From assembly GCA_022711405.1 (NCBI GenBank), contig JAKLFC010000002.1:371772-435771 (forward strand): 64,000 nt of DNA, given 5' to 3'. This document shows positions 18,672-26,841 of this stretch, in pieces. This DNA is from Bacteroidota bacterium. Its GTDB lineage: Bacteria; Bacteroidota; Bacteroidia; Bacteroidales; JAGONC01. Made by a program: the position numbers and the translations under genes. The notes under the pieces were generated by a model. The model ran no database searches. It had not been told where the DNA came from and worked only from the letters and a program-made list of their open reading frames with translations. How positions within the stretch are numbered: the first letter of the stretch is position 1; each line of letters starts with the position of its first letter.

Positions 18672-20477
18672 TCAATCCTGAACGGCGATCTTCAGCTTCT
18701 GTCCGGGCTGAAGGGTCTTGGCATTGGTGATGTGATTCCATGTCTTGATTTTTTCAACGGTCGCACCGGGATAAAGGTTGGCAATATCCCACAGTGTCTG
18801 TCCCGATTGCACCACGTGATAGACGAAGGTTTCCTGCTCGTCGGCCTGGTTACTGGTATCTGTCTGGCCATCGCCAGTCCCGGAGACAGATTCGCTGATG
18901 GACAGTTGCTGCTTTGGGTAGATCATATTGGAGGTCAGATTATTCCAGCTCTTCAGCTGATCTACCGTGCATCCGTATCTTGAAGCGATGGATGCCAGCG
19001 ATTCTCCGGACTTCACCGTGTGGGTGGTTTGTTGAGGTTGCGGGGAGGGATTCTCAGAAGGAGGGGGTGAGCCATTGGAGGCGGTGACCGGAGCTGTCAC
19101 ATGGGATGAACCGCTCGATTGATAGACGATCAATCGTTGTCCGGGGTAAATGGTTGACCCCCGCATGTTGTTCCATTTCTTCAGGTCGGTGATCCTAACG
19201 TTGTACTTGCTGGCGATCAGTCCCAGGTTTTCGCCTCTTCTTACGGTATGATAACGGGTTTCCCTTACTTTGCTGACTTCCGCCATCAATTGCTCATGGT
19301 CGATGCCTTTCTGGGTCTTGAACTGATAGAGTGCCTGTTCATTGGCGATGAAGGGCCCGATGAATTCCTTGGGAAGCCTGAGGACATAGGATGCACCGGA
19401 GGTGCAAGGGATCACCCCGAGCTTATAGGATGGATTCAGAAAGGCAATATCTTCCATGGGGATGCCCAGCATCTCGTTCAGCTGATCAAAAGAGAGGGGG
19501 TTGTTCACCACCACGGTATCAATCCCGTTATAGAGGATGCCCGGATGAGTGGGGTACAGATGATGTTCCTGGTTGTAATTCATGATGTAACAAACGGAAA
19601 TGAAGGCAGGGACATACCCTCGTGTTTCTCGGGGGAGGAAGGGCTGGATGGCCCAGTAGTTTTTTATGTTTCCTGCCCGGCGTATCGCTTTGTTCACATT
19701 CCCCGCACCGGAATTATAGGCGGCCATCACCAGAAGCCAGTCTTCGTAGATCTCATAGAGATCCGTCATATGACGGCATGCTGCATCAGTTGATTTATAC
19801 GGATCAAAGCGGTCATCCACATAGGAGGTTACCTTGAGCCCGTACATCCTGCCCGTGTTGTACATAAACTGCCATAAGCCCTTTGCCCCGGCTCTGGAGT
19901 TGGCGGTAGGATTGAGTGCCGATTCGACAATGGCAAGATATTTCAATTCCAGCGGAAGATCGTATTTATCGAGAAATTCTTCGAACAGGGGAAAATAAAC
20001 CTGTGCCAGTCCCAGAACGCGCGAGGTCAGTTCTCTTTTCTGCGTTGCATATAACAATATCCACCGTTTGACATCCTCGTTATAGCTCAGATCAATCGGG
20101 GTTTCCTGGTCCAGCAGGCGGATGCGGTCGCGGTAAACCGAATCAGGGAATTCAGGGGGAACCTCAAAGGAATAGCGATCCACATGAAGAAAGGCTGTAT
20201 CTGTATTGAAGTAAAAGTCTCTGAAATATTTGATATCTGCAAGGCTGTCCAGTGCCCTGACGATGGGGGAATCTTCCGTAAGGGTGAATTTCAGGGTGTC
20301 AGGTCTGATGGCAACAGTATCCGTGGAGAGTGTATCCGGGAGGGTAGCTGGCTGGAAAAGTTCTTCCTGAAAGGTTTTCAGGGCGTTAGCCTGCAGGGTG
20401 AAAGGATGGCCGGGCCAGCCGAAAACGAGAAGGAGCAGGATGATCAAGGAAAAATATCTGATGCTGAATCCGGTCAT
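18672..20477 (-). CDS. mltD: Lytic murein transglycosylase with three LysM repeats (MltD-like)
   Basis: 601 residues from ATG 20477 (MTGFSIRYFSL), which begins a hydrophobic signal sequence; a TTG 24 nt upstream is less likely. The SLT domain contains the catalytic Glu185 in AIVESALNP, followed by GAKGLWQFM and MAAYNSGAGNV. The C-terminal third has three LysM peptidoglycan-binding repeats (HTVRRGENLGLIA, HTVKSGESLASIA, HVVQSGQTLWDIA), the first two separated by a Ser/Pro/Gln-rich linker. It cleaves peptidoglycan glycan strands in the periplasm, for turnover or for inserting envelope structures. A terminator upstream (20552-20585) separates it from the tatA operon. Confidence 0.92.
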   Translation of the reverse strand: MTGFSIRYFSLIILLLLVFGWPGHPFTLQANALKTFQEELFQPATLPDTLSTDTVAIRPDTLKFTLTEDSPIVRALDSLADIKYFRDFYFNTDTAFLHVDRYSFEVPPEFPDSVYRDRIRLLDQETPIDLSYNEDVKRWILLYATQKRELTSRVLGLAQVYFPLFEEFLDKYDLPLELKYLAIVESALNPTANSRAGAKGLWQFMYNTGRMYGLKVTSYVDDRFDPYKSTDAACRHMTDLYEIYEDWLLVMAAYNSGAGNVNKAIRRAGNIKNYWAIQPFLPRETRGYVPAFISVCYIMNYNQEHHLYPTHPGILYNGIDTVVVNNPLSFDQLNEMLGIPMEDIAFLNPSYKLGVIPCTSGASYVLRLPKEFIGPFIANEQALYQFKTQKGIDHEQLMAEVSKVRETRYHTVRRGENLGLIASKYNVRITDLKKWNNMRGSTIYPGQRLIVYQSSGSSHVTAPVTASNGSPPPSENPSPQPQQTTHTVKSGESLASIASRYGCTVDQLKSWNNLTSNMIYPKQQLSISESVSGTGDGQTDTSNQADEQETFVYHVVQSGQTLWDIANLYPGATVEKIKTWNHITNAKTLQPGQKLKIAVQD

Positions 20478-20551
20478 CTTATGTCTTTTTTGGGAACACA
20501 AAAACTTAAAAAACCATTTCAGTTTCCCTGTTTTATTTTTTCATTATGCAT

Positions 20552-20585
20552 AAAAAAACCTAATAAGCAAACCGGGCTCATTAGG
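20552..20585 (-). terminator. Intrinsic terminator downstream of tatA
   Basis: On the minus strand a 10-bp stem (CCTAATGAGC pairing with GCTTATTAGG, one G-T wobble) with a 7-nt loop is followed by seven T residues. It lies 53 nt after the tatA stop codon. A second hairpin, TGAAACGG/CCGTTTCA at 20591-20613, stands just before it. It should end transcription of the tatA-containing operon ahead of the transglycosylase gene. Confidence 0.85.
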
Positions 20586-20637
20586 CAGGATGAAACGGAG
20601 CGGATCCGTTTCAGATCGCGTCAACCGATGAAAAATC

Positions 20638-20844
20638 CTAGTTCTTCTTGGACAGATCGTCGAGCTTGTCTTCCTTAGCCTCTTCCCCGCTCATTCCTTC
20701 CTTGAAGCTGCGAACACCCTTTCCTAATCCCTTCATTAATTCCGGTATCTTTTTGCCTCCAAAAAAAATCAACACAATGACCAGCACAATCAAGAGGATT
20801 TCCCAGTGTCCAATCACACCCAGAAGCAATAATCCTGTTACCAT
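20638..20844 (-). CDS. tatA: Twin-arginine translocase subunit TatA/TatE
   Basis: 68 residues from ATG 20844; an ATG at 20877 would add 11 residues. One membrane helix ([15 protein letters not shown]) is followed by the TatA amphipathic helix [20 protein letters not shown] and a charged tail. This is the pore-forming or assembly subunit for export of folded proteins. No tatC is in the window, so the partner must be elsewhere. It follows the EnvC-like gene by 94 nt and is probably the last gene of that operon, closed by the terminator at 20552-20585. Confidence 0.9.
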   Translation of the reverse strand: MVTGLLLLGVIGHWEILLIVLVIVLIFFGGKKIPELMKGLGKGVRSFKEGMSGEEAKEDKLDDLSKKN

Positions 20845-20938
20845 AGCAATACTGTTTGATGAACAAAGATACAACATTTACATCCAGAATGCCGGCCGCT
20901 GTCAATTTTTAGATTTTTTAACACCCCGTTACCTTCCA

Positions 20939-22210
20939 TTAATGGGCGATCCATTGGAGGGGATCCTGTAATTCCTTCCCCTTCCAGAGCTCAAAATGGA
21001 GCTCGGTGCGGGATGAAGATTCATCGGTCTGAATGGATCCGATCACCTGTTTGGTCACTACCTTGTCTCCCTTGCTGACCATGACTTCATCCAGGTTTGA
21101 ATACACCGACAGAAATTCTCCGTGCCTGATGATCACGACGTTATGGTATTTGGGCACAGCGATGATCCGTGAGACTTCTCCTGCATAGATGGCCCTTGCC
21201 GGCGATCCGGAGCTGGTCAGGATGTCGATGCCGTTATTCTTGACCTTGATCCCTTTCAGCACCGGGTGCGGGTGCTCGCCAAATGGACTGGAGATAACGC
21301 CTCTCTCGGTGGGCCATGGCAATTTCCCCATATTGGCCGCAAAGGTGTTGGATAACTCCCTCTCTTCAGGGGTCAGGGCGAATGTTGCTGATGAGGATCC
21401 CGTTCGGCTGTTCATCATTTCATTGGACTTCCGTATCTCCTCGGCGATGATCTTCTCAATGGCCTGCTGCAGCTTCCTGGCAGCCGCTTCCTTTTCTTTC
21501 AGTGTTTTTCGCAATTCACTCTCTTTCTGTCCCAGACGGGTCAGGGTGACGCTCTTGTCGTTCTTTTCACTGTCAAGCCTGATCAGCTCCTTCTCTTTTG
21601 CAGACAACAATGACTCTTTATCCGCTTTCTGCTGCTCAATCTCCCTGGTCATTGCAGTGAGCTCATTTTGTTTTTCCACAATCAGGGCTGCCTGTTGCTT
21701 CCTGTAATCACTGTATTGCTGCATGTACTTCATCCGCTGGTAAGCCTGATTGAAATTTCTGGCTGAAAAAAGGAACATCAGCCTGTCATAGGCCCCCCTG
21801 TTTAAAAAAGCCAGATAGATCATTCGGGCGTACTCATCCTTTAGTTGCTTCAATTCGGCATCCAGCTCACCAAGTGATTGCTGATTCTCTAGGATCTGCC
21901 CGTCCAGAACGGAAAGCTCATCGGCTATGGTACGGATCAGTTCTTCCCTCCGGTTGATCTTCCGGTTGATCACCGCCAGTTCATTCAGGGAGGATTGCTT
22001 ATTCTTCTGGGTCTCCTCCAGCAGCTTGCTGGTGTATTCGATCTCCTTTTCAATCTCCGACTTCTTTTGCTGGAGGTTCTCTTTCTCTGTTACCTGAGCA
22101 TTGAGAAAAGCGCTGTTTCCCAAAAGAAAGATGACCATTATCCCGGAAAGGATCGGGATAAGGGCAAAGGGGGTGAACTTTCTCTTCCTGGTGGATTCTT
22201 TTGTGCTCAT
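20939..22210 (-). CDS. EnvC-like murein hydrolase activator: coiled coil plus degenerate LytM domain
   Basis: 423 residues: an N-terminal membrane/signal segment (~12-37), a long coiled coil (~40-265) with E/K/Q-rich heptads, and a C-terminal LytM/M23 fold (~305-420). The zinc site is broken: the first His is Asn325 in NNGID, and the HxH motif reads ELHFE. E. coli EnvC has the same design and activates amidases rather than cutting peptidoglycan, so a regulatory role in cell separation is inferred. The start overlaps the stop of the DUF4292 gene by 4 nt. The order dut, TPR lipoprotein, DUF4292, EnvC-like is a familiar Bacteroidota neighbourhood. Confidence 0.88.
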   Translation of the reverse strand: MSTKESTRKRKFTPFALIPILSGIMVIFLLGNSAFLNAQVTEKENLQQKKSEIEKEIEYTSKLLEETQKNKQSSLNELAVINRKINRREELIRTIADELSVLDGQILENQQSLGELDAELKQLKDEYARMIYLAFLNRGAYDRLMFLFSARNFNQAYQRMKYMQQYSDYRKQQAALIVEKQNELTAMTREIEQQKADKESLLSAKEKELIRLDSEKNDKSVTLTRLGQKESELRKTLKEKEAAARKLQQAIEKIIAEEIRKSNEMMNSRTGSSSATFALTPEERELSNTFAANMGKLPWPTERGVISSPFGEHPHPVLKGIKVKNNGIDILTSSGSPARAIYAGEVSRIIAVPKYHNVVIIRHGEFLSVYSNLDEVMVSKGDKVVTKQVIGSIQTDESSSRTELHFELWKGKELQDPLQWIAH

Positions 22211-23055
22211 TCGGTCACTCTTGTAAAATCTTCCGGTATGCTAAACGGAAACGCCAGGGGTTCATCCAGTTTCATCCGGATGTAGTGAAGCGAAAGTTCC
22301 AGCCGCCGGCCAGCATCCCGTAAACGAAAGGTCAGTCCGGAGGGAACGGTCTGCTCTCCGGCCATTTTAAAATCAGTGTAAATGGCCTCCATATCCCGAT
22401 CCTTGCCCTGGGTTTCCTTCACTAACGTTCTGACAACCTTAAAATTTTCAGGATCCAGCCAAATTTGAAAGGGCAGGGGGATACCATCCCGAACCTGATC
22501 CCCGGGGGCATCTACTCCGGTGAATGTTCCGGAGAAATCCAGCCGGTACAGTCTTCGGTCAACGGATGATCGAAAACCATCCGCACCGGAGCACACCCAG
22601 CAGTTCCCGGTGATCAGGGCCTCGATCATGTCCAGGTCCACCGGTACTTTCACCCATCGGCGGATATACCCAAAATCCGTGACAACACCGGTCCTGTGCA
22701 TCCTGTCGAGGATCTTTACCGAATCCCGGGTAATGACGGCCCTCATCACTTCGATTCCCATTGCCGGAGAGAAGGACATCCAGATGATGCTATCCCTGCG
22801 GATCCGCAGCGTTCCGCTAAAAGACGCCTCTGCTTCACCTTCGCTGTAAGTCGCGCTGAACCTGGCGGAGAATGTTTCAAACGCCAGCCCGCTGTCACTC
22901 ATCTTCTGTAAAAGGATGTTTGTACCGACCGCTGCCGGAGGTTCCACAGCCGTTTTGCGGGAAGTGCCGCATGATGAGAAAAAAAAAGGTACAGATAAAA
23001 TTATAATACGGATAATCAGATAATTATTTTTAACTATGGGGCTGTGGCAATGCAT
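22207..23055 (-). CDS. DUF4292-family lipoprotein (LolA/LolB-like fold)
   Basis: 282 residues with an N-terminal hydrophobic leader and lipobox FFSSC (Cys29). The sequence (FETFSARFSATYSEGEAEASFSGTLRIRRD ... WMSFSPAMGIEVMRAVIT) fits DUF4292, which is predicted to resemble the half-barrel of LolA/LolB lipoprotein carriers. The molecular role is not established. It is 3 nt from the upstream TPR lipoprotein and overlaps the EnvC-like gene by 4 nt, so the three are tightly coupled and probably work together at the envelope. Confidence 0.82.
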   Translation of the reverse strand: MHCHSPIVKNNYLIIRIIILSVPFFFSSCGTSRKTAVEPPAAVGTNILLQKMSDSGLAFETFSARFSATYSEGEAEASFSGTLRIRRDSIIWMSFSPAMGIEVMRAVITRDSVKILDRMHRTGVVTDFGYIRRWVKVPVDLDMIEALITGNCWVCSGADGFRSSVDRRLYRLDFSGTFTGVDAPGDQVRDGIPLPFQIWLDPENFKVVRTLVKETQGKDRDMEAIYTDFKMAGEQTVPSGLTFRLRDAGRRLELSLHYIRMKLDEPLAFPFSIPEDFTRVTE

Positions 23056-23058
23056 GGA

Positions 23059-24804
23059 TCATTCATATAAAACACCATCCTGTATCTTTTTTCCCAGCCA
23101 TTCAGATCCTTTGCCGAGCCCGGCTGCCTTTTTCCAGTACTGAAGCGATTCCTCTTTCCTCCCCAGCTTGTACAGCACATCGCCGTAGTGTTCCATGATC
23201 ACAGGATTGTCGGCTCCCCCGGTGTCCATAGCTTTCCTGATCCAGGTCTCGGCGTCTTCAAAACGGTTCATTACGTACAGTACCCATCCGTAGGTATCCA
23301 GGTTGGATGAATTCGCAGGATCAAGCTGCACGGCCTTTTGAGCCATGGTTTCAGCCTTTTCCAGTTTTTCCTTCCGCAGGGCCAGGTAATAGGAATAATT
23401 GTTCAGGACATAGGAATTGTTTGGATCCAGCTGCAGGGTTTTATCATAATATTCAAAGGAAGCAGTGATATCCCCGGCCTGGTAACAGGCATCCCCAAGG
23501 TAGGCCATAAACTGCGAAAGCAACAGGTTGTTGGCAACCACAAATCCCGATCCTGTCCTGAACGCTTCCGTGGCACCCTCGTATTCCTTCAGTTGCATCT
23601 GGGCAACACCATTGAAAAGATACCCAAGCGGCTGGAGGGGGAAAAGGTCGATCATACGGCGGCTGTCGTTCTTCATGGCCTGGTAATCTTCCAGTTCGGC
23701 TTCCACTCTCAGCAGGCTTTCCCACACCAGGAACTTGCTGCTGTCGATTGAAATGACCTTGTAGAATGCATCCCTGGCTTCACTGAACCGGTTATCCCTG
23801 GTCAGAAAATCCGCATACATCGAATAGGCCTTCGGGTCCTCAGGATGGGTTTCTATCAGGATCCTGGCCAGTTCCATTGCCTGGGGCAGGATCCTGTCAA
23901 ATAATTCATTGACCGAATAATAGGTCAGCATCACCTGTATCTTGGTGTCTATATCCAGGCGTGGATTTGAAAAACCTGCCTTTAACTCTTCCAGGGCTTT
24001 CTGTTCATTGCCCTGTTTCCGGTAATAATCAGACAGTGAAATATGGATGTACGGATCGTCGGGGAACTTTTCAGCGATGGTTTGGTAGACCGTTAAGGCC
24101 TTTTCCGGCATATCGTTCGACATGTACAATTCTGCCAGCCATGCATAATAACGGCTTTCCTCCGGAAAGGCCGTGATCAGCTTCCGGATGCTGGCAGCTG
24201 CCTCTTCCACCCTGTTCAGGTACAGGTACAGTTTTTCCTTTTGCCTGACCAGCTCTTCGCTGACGCCCAGTTTTTCTTCGATGCGGTCCAGCTCGCCAAG
24301 GGCATCACTTACTTTCCCGACATAGACGTAGCAGGCGGCAAGCTGAAAATGGACCTCCATATTTTCCGGGAATTGCCGTACAAGATCTTCGTAAATTTTT
24401 ACCGCACAGGAAAAATTCTGGTTGCGCTGGCACATCTCCGCCAGGCTGATCTGATACCAGTGGTTGGTGGGGTCAAGTGCCACAGCTTTCTCAGCCATCC
24501 TCTGCGCATCGGTCAGGTTACCCTGAAGCGCATAGAGTTGTGCCAGTTCGTAATAGGCTGCATCCCGGCGGGGATCTTTACCGATCACCGATAAAAACAT
24601 CGCTTCTGCCTTGATATAATTTCCCAGCAGGGCTTCCTTTTTGGCATCTATGAACAGGGAGGTGATCCCCCGCTCCGAATTCTCTCCGGGCTTGTAGGCC
24701 GAAACAGAAGAAGGATCAAAGGGTATGGCTTCCTGTGGTGCTTTGCAGCCCGGAATCCATACCAGCCATAACAGCCCGGCAATCACAATGGCAATCGTTC
24801 TCAT
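23059..24804 (-). CDS. TPR-repeat lipoprotein
   Basis: 581 residues from ATG 24804 (MRTIAIVIAG) with lipobox WIPGC (Cys20); ATG 24813 is a close alternative, and longer forms would overlap dut. Almost the whole mature protein is tandem 34-residue tetratricopeptide repeats (for example AYYELAQLYALQGNLTDAQRMAEKAVALDP and YVLNNYSYYLALRKEKLEKAE), about a dozen copies. TPR solenoids act as protein-interaction scaffolds; the partner is unknown. It sits between dut and the DUF4292 lipoprotein in one operon. Confidence 0.88.
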   Translation of the reverse strand: MRTIAIVIAGLLWLVWIPGCKAPQEAIPFDPSSVSAYKPGENSERGITSLFIDAKKEALLGNYIKAEAMFLSVIGKDPRRDAAYYELAQLYALQGNLTDAQRMAEKAVALDPTNHWYQISLAEMCQRNQNFSCAVKIYEDLVRQFPENMEVHFQLAACYVYVGKVSDALGELDRIEEKLGVSEELVRQKEKLYLYLNRVEEAAASIRKLITAFPEESRYYAWLAELYMSNDMPEKALTVYQTIAEKFPDDPYIHISLSDYYRKQGNEQKALEELKAGFSNPRLDIDTKIQVMLTYYSVNELFDRILPQAMELARILIETHPEDPKAYSMYADFLTRDNRFSEARDAFYKVISIDSSKFLVWESLLRVEAELEDYQAMKNDSRRMIDLFPLQPLGYLFNGVAQMQLKEYEGATEAFRTGSGFVVANNLLLSQFMAYLGDACYQAGDITASFEYYDKTLQLDPNNSYVLNNYSYYLALRKEKLEKAETMAQKAVQLDPANSSNLDTYGWVLYVMNRFEDAETWIRKAMDTGGADNPVIMEHYGDVLYKLGRKEESLQYWKKAAGLGKGSEWLGKKIQDGVLYE

Positions 24805-24821
24805 AACTGGCATCTGTTCGG

Positions 24822-25256
24822 TTAATGGTTTCCGGTATGACCAAATCCGCCCTGACCCCGGCTGGTCTCCGGCAGCTCCTGTACTTCCTCCCATTCGGCT
24901 TTTTCATGAGGAGCAATGATCATCTGTGCGATCCGGTCGCCATCGTTAATGATAAAAGTCTCCTTTGACAGGTTTATCAAAATCACCCTGATCTCACCCC
25001 GGTAATCGGCATCAATGGTACCCGGTGTATTCAGCACCGTAATGCCATGACGGATCGCCAGTCCGCTTCTTGGCCTGACCTGGGCTTCGTATCCGACAGG
25101 TAATGCGATGAAAAGACCTGTGGGGACAAGAACCCGTTCAAAGGGCTCCAGCACAAGCGGCAGGGGAAGCCAGGCGCGGAGATCCATGCCTGCCGCAGAC
25201 TCCGTTTCATACACCGGAGAAGGATGTGCTGACCTGTTGACGATCTTGATCTTCAT
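24822..25256 (-). CDS. dut: Deoxyuridine 5'-triphosphate nucleotidohydrolase (dUTPase)
   Basis: 144 residues, the normal length for trimeric dUTPase. The five motifs are present: [42 protein letters not shown] and the C-terminal [10 protein letters not shown] that closes over the active site. The enzyme hydrolyses dUTP to dUMP and pyrophosphate, keeping uracil out of DNA and feeding dTMP synthesis. It is second in the minus-strand operon after the flippase gene (40-nt gap). Confidence 0.97.
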   Translation of the reverse strand: MKIKIVNRSAHPSPVYETESAAGMDLRAWLPLPLVLEPFERVLVPTGLFIALPVGYEAQVRPRSGLAIRHGITVLNTPGTIDADYRGEIRVILINLSKETFIINDGDRIAQMIIAPHEKAEWEEVQELPETSRGQGGFGHTGNH

Positions 25257-25296
25257 GGGATACAGTTAAACCGGGCAAAATTAAGGAAATAATCAA

Positions 25297-26790
25297 TCAG
25301 GTGAACCGGCCTGCGCGAAGGGGCTTTTCGCGGATAACGACAAGCAGGACAAAAACAAGAAATAATACCGTATGCACTGCGTTTTTCAGTAAAAGCGACA
25401 TGGAGGGAAGCAGCAGGCTGATGCCAAAAAGGGCCAGTGCAACGGTGAAATAGAAGGCCATGGTGCGGATTTCATACGGGACAGGATAATATTTTTGTCC
25501 GATGAAGTAAGACACGGCCACCATCCCCGTGTAACAGGCCAGGTGCCCAAGGGCGGAACCCCCATACCCCAGGCGGGGAACCAGCAACACATTGACGATC
25601 ACCGTGATCGCCGCACCCATCAGGGCGATATAGGCTCCGTAACGGGTCAGATTGGTCAGCTTGTACCAAATCGACTGATTGTAGAAAATTCCCAATAAAA
25701 GATTGGCAATCAATATAATCGGAACAATGTGAAGTCCCTCCCTGAAATCCTTTCCAATGAGGTACTGAAAGAGGTTCATGTAAAGGGTAACGGCAAGAAA
25801 GATCAGCAGGCAAAAGATGACAAAATACTTCATTACATCGGCATAGATCTTCTGGGGATTTTCTTTTTTGGCCTGGGCAAAGAAGAATGGCTCTGCGGCA
25901 AACCGAAACATCTGGATAAAGAGGGTCATCAGCACCGCCAGCTTGAAATTGGCACCGTAGATACCAACCTGGCCCATAGCGTATGCGTTTGGATCCGTGG
26001 TCCCGGGAGGCGGGATTACCAGGTATTTCAGCAGGATCTTATCCGACACCTCATTGACCATGCCCGCCAGGCCCACTACCAGCAGGGGAAGCGCATAGGA
26101 AAGCATTTGCCTGAGAAGCACGGTATCAAATCGGATCCGGAAGCGGAGAAGCTCTGGCAGGAGCAACAACAGGGTGGTAATGCTCGCGATCAGGTTAGAG
26201 ATGAAGGCATAGCCCACACCCACTGAAGGGGAATAAATGAACCGGACGATGGAATCAGGATGATGCTGCAGGACGCGTGGACACACGTAAAGAAAGAATA
26301 CATTCAATCCGATGTTCACCAGTACATTGACGATACGGATCATCGTAAACCGGGCTGCCTGCTGCTGCTGCCGGAGGCGGGCAAACGGAATGGCCGTGAA
26401 CGCATCAATCCCCACGATGAAAGCGAAATACAGAATATATTCCTTATGGGTCGGGTATTTGATCAGGCTGGCAATGGGTTGTGCCAAAAGGATCACCACT
26501 GCCAGGAAAAACAGTGTGGTAAAAAACAGGGAGGTAAGGGAGGTACGGTAGACCCTCTCTTTATCGGTCTCGCTTTCGACGTACCGGAAATAAGCAGTCT
26601 CCATCCCATAGGTGAGCAGTACCATCAGAAAGGCCACATAAGCGTAAAGCTCCGTGATCACGCCATATTCCCCGGTGATGAATACACGGGTATAAAACGG
26701 GGTCAGCAGCAGGTAATTCAGAACCCTGGGAACAATGGTTCCCATTCCATAAATTACCGTTTGGCCGGCAAGCTGTCGGAGTGGATTCAA
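25297..26790 (-). CDS. Polysaccharide/lipid-linked oligosaccharide flippase (Wzx/MATE-like), TTG start
   Basis: 497 residues with about 14 membrane segments. The N-terminus NPLRQLAGQTVIYGMGTIVPRVLNYLLLTPFYTR is typical of Bacteroidota polysaccharide-biosynthesis flippases of the MOP superfamily, which move lipid-linked saccharides across the inner membrane. The best start is TTG at 26790: the family normally begins with MNP-type sequence and there is no in-frame ATG upstream within the gap. The first internal ATG (residue 16) would cut into the first helix. The gene is first in the flippase-dut-TPR-DUF4292-envC-tatA operon; a promoter-like TATTTTTG lies 27 nt upstream. Confidence 0.85.
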   Translation of the reverse strand: MNPLRQLAGQTVIYGMGTIVPRVLNYLLLTPFYTRVFITGEYGVITELYAYVAFLMVLLTYGMETAYFRYVESETDKERVYRTSLTSLFFTTLFFLAVVILLAQPIASLIKYPTHKEYILYFAFIVGIDAFTAIPFARLRQQQQAARFTMIRIVNVLVNIGLNVFFLYVCPRVLQHHPDSIVRFIYSPSVGVGYAFISNLIASITTLLLLLPELLRFRIRFDTVLLRQMLSYALPLLVVGLAGMVNEVSDKILLKYLVIPPPGTTDPNAYAMGQVGIYGANFKLAVLMTLFIQMFRFAAEPFFFAQAKKENPQKIYADVMKYFVIFCLLIFLAVTLYMNLFQYLIGKDFREGLHIVPIILIANLLLGIFYNQSIWYKLTNLTRYGAYIALMGAAITVIVNVLLVPRLGYGGSALGHLACYTGMVAVSYFIGQKYYPVPYEIRTMAFYFTVALALFGISLLLPSMSLLLKNAVHTVLFLVFVLLVVIREKPLRAGRFT

Positions 26791-26816
26791 CCAGTCGCGT
26801 GATTTACCTCTGTACG

Positions 26817-26824
26817 CAAAAATA
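26817..26824 (-). promoter_or_regulatory. Candidate -7 promoter element for the flippase-dut-envC operon
   Basis: Minus-strand TATTTTTG fits the Bacteroidota sigma-A -7 consensus TAnnTTTG, in the 51-bp gap before the flippase start. No clear -33 TTG at the usual 19-20 nt spacing, so support is partial. Confidence 0.4.
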
Positions 26825-26841
26825 GAAAAATTATTGTACCG

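Noticed and set aside
18595..18741. Longer N-terminus for the DUF4837 gene
   Set aside because: It would overlap the transglycosylase gene and add ~49 polar residues before the lipoprotein leader.
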